A stretch of 27,236 bases of DNA from NCBI GenBank assembly GCA_002372275.1, contig DFFP01000020.1, forward strand, positions 1 through 27,236. The letters run 5' to 3'. This document shows positions 21,731 to 27,236 of the stretch, one piece after another (position 1 is the first letter of the stretch; each line of letters starts with the position of its first letter). The stretch is from Alphaproteobacteria bacterium UBA3773 (lineage in GTDB: Bacteria > Pseudomonadota > Alphaproteobacteria > RF32 > CAG-239). The notes beneath the pieces are model-generated. The model searched no databases. It saw nothing but the letters and a program-made list of their open reading frames with translations, and had not been told where the DNA came from. The position numbers and the translations under genes are program-made.

Positions 21731-23989
21731 ATGAAAAAGAAACACATTTTAATCATTACCGCACTTTTATTTTCAGCCCATATTGCGCATGCCGGTGATT
21801 TTTACATTCAAAAAATCGAAACAGATGGTTTAATGCGCGTCGAAAAAGAAACAGTGCTGGCCTATTTAGGATTAGAACCGGGGCAAAATATTTCTGAAGA
21901 AGCATTAGATGATTCGCTTAAAAATCTTTACAACACCGGATTATTTTCCGATATCCGCATTGATAAATTATCAAACGGAACATTAAAAGTCACGTTGGAA
22001 GAAAATCCGCTGATTGGCAAACAAGCTTTTGATGGTAATAAAAAACTCGATGATAAAGTTTTAAAAGCTGAAATTAAGAGCAAACCCAATACGGTTTTTA
22101 ACAAATCAACCGTTCAACAAGATGCCGCGCGTATTTTAGAAATTTATAAAAAAGCCGGCAGATACAATGTGAAAGTCGAACCGAAAATTGTTAAGCGCAA
22201 AGAAAATCGCGTTGATTTGGTTTTTGAAATTGATGAAGGGACAGACGCCAAAATCAGCAAGATTAACTTTTTCGGCAACACACACTATTCCTCCCCTGAT
22301 TTAAGAGATGAACTCATGAGCAAAGAAAGCCGCTGGTATCGTATATTCGGCAATTCCGACGTTTATGATAATGAAAAAATGAACTATGACAAAGAATTAC
22401 TCCGTCGTTTTTATACCGAACGCGGCTATGCTGATTTTGAGGTGACATCAGCCGTTGCCGAACTGGCACCAAACGGCAAATCGTTTATCTTAAACTTCAC
22501 CTTAAATGAAGGTCCGCGTTACAGAATCGGCAAAATCGATATTGAGTCCGAAATTAAAGATGTCAATGTTTCAAAATTATACAAAGAGCTCGAAATCAAG
22601 AAAGGTGCTTGGTATAACAGCAGTAAAATTGAAAAAAGCATCACAAATTTAACCGACGAATTAGGTAAGAAAGGTTTTGTGTTTGTTGATATTACCCCAA
22701 CTCTTAACCGTGTGGATGATAAAACGATTGATTTAACATTTAACATTGCGCAAAGTGAACGTATTTTTGTAAACAGAGTCAACATTTTCGGCAACACCCG
22801 CACGCTAGATGAAGTGATACGCAGAGAATTTCGCTTAGATGAAGGCGATGCCTTTAATGTTTCTAAAATCAAAGATTCTCGTCGAAACATTGAAAACCTC
22901 AATTATTTTAGCAAAGTTGACATTCAATCCGTTCCTGTCGATAACAACAAAGCAGATATTGATGTGAGGCTCGAAGAAAAATCAACCGGCTATTTCAATG
23001 TCGGTATCGGTTATTCCACAACAGACGGAGCCCTTGTTCAAACAGGGATTACGGAAACAAACTTCATGGGTAAAGGTCAAGAAGTCGGCGTGAACGCTTC
23101 CGTTTCACAACGAACAAGAGATTACTCATTCAGCTTCACCGAGCCTTATTTCTTGGGCCGCCGTTTGAGCGCAGGTTTTGATGTCTTTTACACGGATGAA
23201 GATTATCAAGATGAAAGTTCTTATGACACATCAAGCGTCGGCGTTAGAGGTCGTTTAGGGTGGAATTATACCGATGATTTTTATCAAACACTTCGTTACA
23301 CCATCAGCCAAGATGAGATTAAAAACGTTAAAAACAGCGCTTCTTACTACGTTAAAAAAGAAGAAGGCAAAACAACCGGTTCTGTCATTGGTCAAACACT
23401 TTATTACGACAAACGCGACAATGCAATACGCACCAAAGAAGGTTACTACCTTTCATTCGGTAATGATGTTGCGGGTTTAGGCGGCGATGATAAATACTTC
23501 AAATTTGATGTTAAGGCGCGCCAATACTTTACCTTTGCCGATTATTGGACCGTTAAATTGCACGCCAACGGCGGGTATATTATCGGTTACGGCGGAAAAG
23601 ACGTTCGTCTTTCCAATCGTTATTATTTAGGCGGTAACAGCCTGCGCGGTTTTGAATATGCCGGTGTCGGTGCGCGCGATAAAAAAACAGACGATGCATT
23701 GGGCGGAAACTGGACTGTTTACGGCGGATCTGAACTTTCTTTCCCGCTCGGGCTTGATGAAGTCGGCATCAGAGGACGCACATTTTTTGATATCGGTATG
23801 CTCGGCAAACCGGATGATATTGACTCGCGCGATGTTGAATATTCATCAAAACCGCGTGCATCTGTCGGTTTCGGGTTTGAATGGTTCTCCCCGATGGGCA
23901 AAATTGATATTGACTTCGGCTTCCCTGTCATGAAAGAAACCTATGATGAAAAAGAAGTCTTTCGTTTGAACTTTGGAACAAGTTTATAA
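21731..23989 (+). CDS. bamA: Outer-membrane protein assembly factor BamA
   Basis: Omp85-family beta-barrel that inserts outer-membrane proteins. The ATG at 21731 (MKKKHILIITALL) is preferred over upstream in-frame starts because GAGGAAAT precedes it and it opens a signal peptide, likely cleaved after AHA near residue 21. From there it is 752 aa: five POTRA domains (about 22-410) and a C-terminal 16-stranded barrel (about 430-752). The barrel contains the loop-6 motif LRGF within GNSLRGFEYAGVGARD. It ends FRLNFGTSL, so the last residue is Leu, where many BamA proteins end in an aromatic. Located between rseP and lpxD, the standard site, but without skp between bamA and lpxD. Confidence 0.95.
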   Translation: MKKKHILIITALLFSAHIAHAGDFYIQKIETDGLMRVEKETVLAYLGLEPGQNISEEALDDSLKNLYNTGLFSDIRIDKLSNGTLKVTLEENPLIGKQAFDGNKKLDDKVLKAEIKSKPNTVFNKSTVQQDAARILEIYKKAGRYNVKVEPKIVKRKENRVDLVFEIDEGTDAKISKINFFGNTHYSSPDLRDELMSKESRWYRIFGNSDVYDNEKMNYDKELLRRFYTERGYADFEVTSAVAELAPNGKSFILNFTLNEGPRYRIGKIDIESEIKDVNVSKLYKELEIKKGAWYNSSKIEKSITNLTDELGKKGFVFVDITPTLNRVDDKTIDLTFNIAQSERIFVNRVNIFGNTRTLDEVIRREFRLDEGDAFNVSKIKDSRRNIENLNYFSKVDIQSVPVDNNKADIDVRLEEKSTGYFNVGIGYSTTDGALVQTGITETNFMGKGQEVGVNASVSQRTRDYSFSFTEPYFLGRRLSAGFDVFYTDEDYQDESSYDTSSVGVRGRLGWNYTDDFYQTLRYTISQDEIKNVKNSASYYVKKEEGKTTGSVIGQTLYYDKRDNAIRTKEGYYLSFGNDVAGLGGDDKYFKFDVKARQYFTFADYWTVKLHANGGYIIGYGGKDVRLSNRYYLGGNSLRGFEYAGVGARDKKTDDALGGNWTVYGGSELSFPLGLDEVGIRGRTFFDIGMLGKPDDIDSRDVEYSSKPRASVGFGFEWFSPMGKIDIDFGFPVMKETYDEKEVFRLNFGTSL

Positions 23990-24000
23990 GGAGAAAATTA

Positions 24001-25014
24001 ATGGTTGATACATCATTTTTTAAAAACAATGGTCCTTTTGACTTAAAGAAAATCGCTTCTATTACTGATTCTGTTTTAAAAGATGAAACGAATGGTTCGG
24101 TTCAAATTAACGATATTGCAACCATGGACAAAGCGGGCTCAAACGAAATTTGCTTTTTCTATGATAAAAAAATGAAGGAAAAAGCATCTGAAATGAAGGC
24201 CTCAGCTTGTATCACCACAAATGAGCTTGCATCGCTTGTTCCGTCTGAAACAGCTGTCTTGATTTCCGAAAATCCGAAAATTGCATTCTTAAAACTGAAT
24301 CTTGCTTTATATGCCGAGTATTCATCTGAAGCCGGCATTTCATCAAAAGCCAATATTCACAAAACGGCTCAAATCGGTCAAAATTGCTCCATTGCAGATT
24401 TTGTCACCATTGAAGAAGGAGCTGTCATTGGCGATAATTGCCGTATTGAAGCCGGCGCCTATATCGGCAGAAACTGCCAAATCGGAGAGGGTTGCCGCAT
24501 CGGGGTTAATGCTTATGTTTCATATTGCATCATGGGCAAAAATTGCTTTATCTACACAGGTGCCCGAATCGGCACAGACGGATTTGGTTTTGATTTCATC
24601 GATGGCAAACATCAAAGAATTCCGCAAGTCGGACGCGTGATTATCGGAGATGATGTTGAAATCGGCGCCAATTCCTGCGTTGACAGAGGTGCTTTAGACG
24701 ATACCGTCATCGGAAGCGGCACACGTATTGATAACCTTGTTCAAATTGCCCATAATGATAAATTGGGTATGGGGTGTATTTGTTGTTCGGGCGTGGGTGT
24801 GGCCGGCAGCACTCAAATCGGAAATTACGTTGTTTTAGGCGGTCAAGTCGGCATTGCCGATCACATCAAAATCGGTGATGGTGCACAAATTGCAGCTCAA
24901 AGCGGTGTGATGCGCGATGTCGAGGGTGGTGCTGTACTGCTCGGAACACCTGCCGTCCCGTTCAAAGACTTTATGCGTCAGGTCGCTTTTTTACAAAAAA
25001 GTATCAAAAAATAA
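24001..25014 (+). CDS. lpxD: UDP-3-O-acylglucosamine N-acyltransferase
   Basis: Third step of lipid A synthesis: N-acylates UDP-3-O-acyl-glucosamine with hydroxyacyl-ACP. The 337 residues have an N-terminal uridine-binding domain (about 1-105), then a left-handed beta-helix of hexapeptide repeats (about 110-320: IGQNCSI, VIGDNCRI, IGRNCQIGEG and so on). The catalytic His is H251 in QIAHND. An LpxD-type C-terminal helix (about 320-337) ends the protein. AAGGAG precedes the ATG by about 8 nt. Its presence shows the organism makes, or recently made, lipid A. fabZ starts 13 nt after its stop. Confidence 0.95.
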   Translation: MVDTSFFKNNGPFDLKKIASITDSVLKDETNGSVQINDIATMDKAGSNEICFFYDKKMKEKASEMKASACITTNELASLVPSETAVLISENPKIAFLKLNLALYAEYSSEAGISSKANIHKTAQIGQNCSIADFVTIEEGAVIGDNCRIEAGAYIGRNCQIGEGCRIGVNAYVSYCIMGKNCFIYTGARIGTDGFGFDFIDGKHQRIPQVGRVIIGDDVEIGANSCVDRGALDDTVIGSGTRIDNLVQIAHNDKLGMGCICCSGVGVAGSTQIGNYVVLGGQVGIADHIKIGDGAQIAAQSGVMRDVEGGAVLLGTPAVPFKDFMRQVAFLQKSIKK

Positions 25015-25027
25015 GGAAAACGAGCTT

Positions 25028-25468
25028 ATGGAAAATAAAATTTATACCATCACTGATATTATGAAAGTTTTACCGCATCGCTCTCCTTTTTTGCTTCTTG
25101 ATAAGGTGGAAGTTATCGAAGACGGCACAAAAGGGATCGGTTATAAAAACGTCACAATTAATGAGCCTTTTTTTCAAGGACATTTTCCCTCAAACCCGAT
25201 TATGCCGGGTGTTTTACAAATTGAAGCCATGGCGCAAACAGCCGGCTTCATCATCGGTGCTGCCGGCGGTGACTTAAGTCAAAAGCAAGTTTTATTTATG
25301 GGCATTGATAAGGTCAAGTTCCGCCAACCTGTTTTGCCGGGTGATATTCTTGAAATACATGTCCAAAAATTAAAGCAACATCGCACCATCGTTGTCTGTT
25401 CGGCAAAAGCGTATGTCAATAATAAACTTGCCACTGAAGCTGAATTAACAGCTATGGTTAATACGTAA
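25028..25468 (+). CDS. fabZ: 3-hydroxyacyl-ACP dehydratase FabZ
   Basis: Dehydrates 3-hydroxyacyl-ACP in type II fatty-acid synthesis and competes with lipid A synthesis for substrate. The ATG at 25028 is chosen (AAGGAAAACGAGCTT upstream), giving 146 aa; a longer in-frame reading overlaps lpxD and is not credible. The hot-dog fold shows the catalytic pair H52 (in FFQGHFPSNPIMPG) and E66 (in LQIEAMAQ), and VKFRQPVLPGDIL. Length is normal. In many Gram-negatives lpxA follows, but here the next gene is a pilin-like one with its own promoter, so the operon probably ends at fabZ. Confidence 0.96.
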   Translation: MENKIYTITDIMKVLPHRSPFLLLDKVEVIEDGTKGIGYKNVTINEPFFQGHFPSNPIMPGVLQIEAMAQTAGFIIGAAGGDLSQKQVLFMGIDKVKFRQPVLPGDILEIHVQKLKQHRTIVVCSAKAYVNNKLATEAELTAMVNT

Positions 25469-25486
25469 ATTATGACGAAAGACATA

Positions 25487-25515
25487 TTGACAGTGATGAT
25501 TTAAAACGATAAAAT
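25487..25515 (+). promoter_or_regulatory. Strong sigma70-type promoter of the pilin-like gene
   Basis: Perfect -35 TTGACA (25487-25492), 17-bp spacer, -10 TAAAAT (25510-25515), about 33 nt before the ATG at 25549. The best promoter match in the window. Confidence 0.7.
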
Positions 25516-25548
25516 AGATATAACTTTTGTATTTGAAAGGAAATGACT

Positions 25549-26037
25549 ATGAAAATAAATGAATTTGGTCGTTCGATGGTTGAAATGCTCGGCGTTATTG
25601 CCATCATCGGTGTTTTATCCGCCGCGGGATTATATGGTTATTCCAAGGCAATGAATAAGCACAAAGCTAATACCACCATCAATCAAATGGTCACAATTGT
25701 GAACAACATTCGCCACGTTTTTGTGAATGTTCAAACAACAGAACAACCGTATTCTGCTTTAGTCGGCAGCAAAGAGGACGCCACCAGAAAACTGATTGAA
25801 ATGAATGTGTTCCCCGAAGAAATGATTGTGGATAAAAACATACCTGATGTTCGTAATGTTTATAAGGGGCAAGTTTGGGTCGAAGCCGTTGATGATGGTA
25901 AATCATTTAATGTTGAATTTGAAGATTTGCCGGATGGCGTTGCCGTTGCCTTAGGCACTATTGATTGGGGCTTAAGTGATGAAGCAGGTCTTCAAGAAGT
26001 CTTAATTGAACCGACTGAAGAACAACAGGGAAACTAA
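25549..26037 (+). CDS. Type IV pilin-like protein with atypical +1 residue
   Basis: A 162-aa protein with a prepilin N-terminus. The ATG at 25549 is preferred over 25543 because AAAGGA is 8 nt upstream of the former and only 2 nt from the latter. The leader MKINEFG would be cut after G7, giving RSMVEMLGVIAIIGVLSAAG. Glu at +5 (E12) and the hydrophobic helix (about 11-31) are as in type IV pilins and pseudopilins, but +1 is Arg instead of the usual Phe/Met, and TLIE is replaced by SMVE. The remaining domain (about 35-162) contains an alpha-helical spine, then QVWVEAVDD and an acidic tail ending EEQQGN. There are no cysteines, so no disulfide-bonded loop. A single gene with its own promoter and terminator. 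It could be a pseudopilin of a secretion system or a surface pilin; no assembly genes lie nearby. Confidence 0.78.
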   Translation: MKINEFGRSMVEMLGVIAIIGVLSAAGLYGYSKAMNKHKANTTINQMVTIVNNIRHVFVNVQTTEQPYSALVGSKEDATRKLIEMNVFPEEMIVDKNIPDVRNVYKGQVWVEAVDDGKSFNVEFEDLPDGVAVALGTIDWGLSDEAGLQEVLIEPTEEQQGN

Positions 26038-26050
26038 ATGATTTATAAAA

Positions 26051-26076
26051 AAAAGCACGAAAGTGCTTTTTTTTTT
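26051..26076 (+). terminator. Terminator of the pilin-like gene, shared with convergent ymdB
   Basis: AAAAGCAC (26051-26058), GAAA loop, GTGCTTTT (26063-26070) followed by further T to 26076. Symmetric A and T flanks make it work in both directions; the convergent gene stops at 26075. Confidence 0.85.
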
Positions 26077-26863
26077 ATGGCTTGATTTGTATACGCTCGA
26101 TATGAGTTGCAAGGCCCGTTTCATCATCAGTTTGAAAATAAACGGCGCAAACCGTTCCTTGACCTGTTGAGGGCACAAGTTTTTCTGAAGGATATTGTCT
26201 GAGCAAACGTTTAATCGGCGCTTCTTCTTCAAAGCCTAAAACAGAATCATAATCACCACACATGCCGACATCTGTCAAATATGCCGTTCCTTTTTTCAAA
26301 ATTGTTTCATCTGCCGTCGGCACATGTGTATGTGTTCCGAATACGGCAGAAACAAGGCCGTCAAAATAATGTGCAATTGAGATTTTTTCAGACGTTGCTT
26401 CTGCATGAATATCAACCATAATAGCATCAACATTTTGCTTTAAGTGATAATCTTTCAAAACGTTATTCAGTGCCTGAACAGGACAATCCAAAGCCTCCAT
26501 AAAAACACGTCCCATCACTTGGCAGATCAACAACTTTTTTCCGTTCGGGGCTTCTAAAACGGCAAACCCCCGACCGATTGTACCTAAAGGATAATTTAAG
26601 GGGCGAATAATGCGTTTGTCGTAATCCAAAAACGGCACAATCTCTCTTTGATCAAAAACATGATTTCCTGTAATAATACCATCAACCCCAACTTCATATA
26701 AATCGCGACAAATAGAAGGCGTTAATCCAAATCCGTGCGCTGCATTTTCAGCATTCACAATCACAAAATCAGCTTTGTACTTTTCTCTTAAATTTTTCAT
26801 ATGCTTTAAAACAGCATCACGCCCCGAGCGTCCGACCACATCACCGCAATAGATAATTTTCAT
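26075..26863 (-). CDS. ymdB: YmdB-family metallophosphoesterase
   Basis: This family (TIGR00282-type) has dinuclear metal phosphoesterase activity; Bacillus YmdB hydrolyses cyclic nucleotides and affects biofilm and motility decisions. The 262-aa length and motifs fit throughout: GDVVGRSGR with D8, NAENAAHG with E39 and N40, TGNHVFD with N67 and H68, the histidine of VDIHAEATSEK, and the paired histidines of GTHTHVPTADE; then YLTDVGMCG. It is cytosolic, with no signal peptide. AAGGGAAAC precedes the ATG. It has a promoter-like -35 TTGACA upstream and shares a terminator with the pilin-like gene. The physiological substrate in this organism is not known. Confidence 0.9.
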   Translation of the reverse strand: MKIIYCGDVVGRSGRDAVLKHMKNLREKYKADFVIVNAENAAHGFGLTPSICRDLYEVGVDGIITGNHVFDQREIVPFLDYDKRIIRPLNYPLGTIGRGFAVLEAPNGKKLLICQVMGRVFMEALDCPVQALNNVLKDYHLKQNVDAIMVDIHAEATSEKISIAHYFDGLVSAVFGTHTHVPTADETILKKGTAYLTDVGMCGDYDSVLGFEEEAPIKRLLRQYPSEKLVPSTGQGTVCAVYFQTDDETGLATHIERIQIKP

Positions 26864-26891
26864 TTTGTTTCCCTTAATTTTTTTTCTTTTG

Positions 26892-26919
26892 ATTTAACAC
26901 ACTTCAATTTTCCTGTCAA
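26892..26919 (-). promoter_or_regulatory. Putative ymdB promoter
   Basis: On the minus strand: perfect -35 TTGACA (26919-26914), 16-bp spacer, weak -10 TTAAAT (26897-26892), about 28 nt before the ATG at 26863. Confidence 0.4.
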
Positions 26920-26926
26920 TGCTCAC

Positions 26927-26958
26927 AAAAAAAGCCCCGAATTCGGAGCTTCTTTTTT
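26927..26958 (-). terminator. Terminator of the repeat-containing protein gene
   Basis: In minus-strand RNA, AGCTCCGA (26950-26943) pairs with TCGGGGCT (26940-26933) across a 2-nt centre, one G-U, followed by T (26932-26927). It lies 20 nt after the stop of the gene at 26978. Confidence 0.75.
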
Positions 26959-26977
26959 GTGATTTGGGATAATAAGA

Positions 26978-27236
26978 TTAAGAATTACGACCACCATTAT
27001 TAACACCAAATGTATTCTTTCCGGCTGATCCCAAAGGCATGGATTTGCCATCATTGGTGTGGATAGCCTCATCCCCTTTAGCATTGTTTACATATTGACC
27101 AATCCTAACTTTATACGTTCTAGTATGAGTTGTTACATTCTGAGTTGTTGTATCCTGAACAACAGGTGGTGTCGAAAGCGTATCCACTTTTGTCGAAAGC
27201 GTATCCACTTTTGTCGAAAGCGTATCAACAGGTGTC
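26978..27236 (-). CDS. C-terminal part of a protein with a heptapeptide tandem repeat (start beyond window)
   Basis: Reading continues open to the right edge, so the gene is partial; the visible GTG at 27208 is an internal codon, not a start. The repeat unit is VDTLSTK, encoded by a 21-bp tandem repeat (27171-27233), two near-identical copies plus a diverged third. A Thr-rich linker (QDTTTQNVTTHTRT) follows, then a short C-terminal domain with YKVRIGQYVNNAKGDEAIHT and the Gly/Asn-rich end GVNNGGRNS. Heptads of this kind suggest a coiled coil or stalk, as in surface or phage fibre proteins. Function is unknown. A terminator follows 20 nt after the stop. Confidence 0.6.
   Translation of the reverse strand, partial: TPVDTLSTKVDTLSTKVDTLSTPPVVQDTTTQNVTTHTRTYKVRIGQYVNNAKGDEAIHTNDGKSMPLGSAGKNTFGVNNGGRNS
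27171..27233. repeat. 21-bp in-frame tandem repeat
   Basis: Copies at 27171-27191 and 27192-27212 are identical; the third, 27213-27233, matches for its first 14 bases and then diverges to AACAGGT. AACAGGTG also lies just before the first copy and again at the window edge, so the array probably continues beyond the window. Confidence 0.85.

Noticed and set aside
24302..24640. 112-aa ORF within lpxD
   Set aside because: Out-of-frame shadow of the hexapeptide-repeat region of lpxD.
24917..25027. Longer fabZ start overlapping lpxD
   Set aside because: The extra residues are a shadow of lpxD. The ATG at 25028 has a ribosome-binding site and yields the standard FabZ N-terminus and length.

Overview
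The window reads as chromosome of an AT-rich alphaproteobacterium, probably from an uncultured, host-associated lineage. The evidence is the rluD-rpoH neighbour pair, a ParE- rather than GyrB-type topoisomerase subunit, the pyrH-frr-uppS-cdsA-rseP-bamA-lpxD-fabZ envelope cluster, and a full-length lipid A / outer-membrane assembly set (so a Gram-negative envelope). tRNA-His carries an encoded G-1:C73 pair, which places the organism outside the large alphaproteobacterial subclade that lost this feature. The species cannot be named from the sequence.

Layout. (1) 1-6712, minus strand: a tightly packed operon of five genes, reading 315-aa soluble protein, 725-aa soluble protein, 166-aa membrane protein, 467-aa membrane protein with a NERD-like C-terminal domain, and a VirD4/TraG-type coupling ATPase cut by the left edge. 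Only the ATPase is recognisable. The two membrane proteins share a co-linear N-terminal module. This is the best candidate in the window for an undescribed system, possibly substrate recruitment for a type IV secretion or transfer machine. (2) 6776-8714, plus: rluD and rpoH. (3) 8715-9072: a gene-free stretch with a promoter, a candidate ~105-nt structured RNA, two tandem terminators and a palindromic repeat. (4) 9073-9903, plus: an exported protein with a short leucine-rich-repeat-like stretch. (5) 9928-12537, minus: a NADAR-like gene directly behind parE. (6) 12712-16980, plus: dnaE and a polytopic membrane protein. (7) 17038-17737: tRNA-His, a small minus-strand helix-turn-helix gene, and upstream of it a structured minus-strand leader that looks like an attenuator. 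(8) 17738-25468, plus: the pyrH to fabZ cluster, lacking dxr, skp, lpxA and lpxB at their usual places. (9) 25549-26037: a type IV pilin-like protein with its own promoter and terminator. (10) 26075-27236, minus: a YmdB-family phosphodiesterase and the C-terminal end of a protein with a 21-bp tandem repeat.

The housekeeping genes cover replication (dnaE), chromosome decatenation (parE), heat-shock transcription (rpoH), ribosome maturation and recycling (rluD, frr), UMP phosphorylation (pyrH), and envelope construction (uppS for the undecaprenyl carrier, cdsA for phospholipids, rseP for intramembrane proteolysis, bamA for outer-membrane protein insertion, lpxD and fabZ for lipid A and fatty acids). 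No rRNA, CRISPR array, transposase or integrase was seen.
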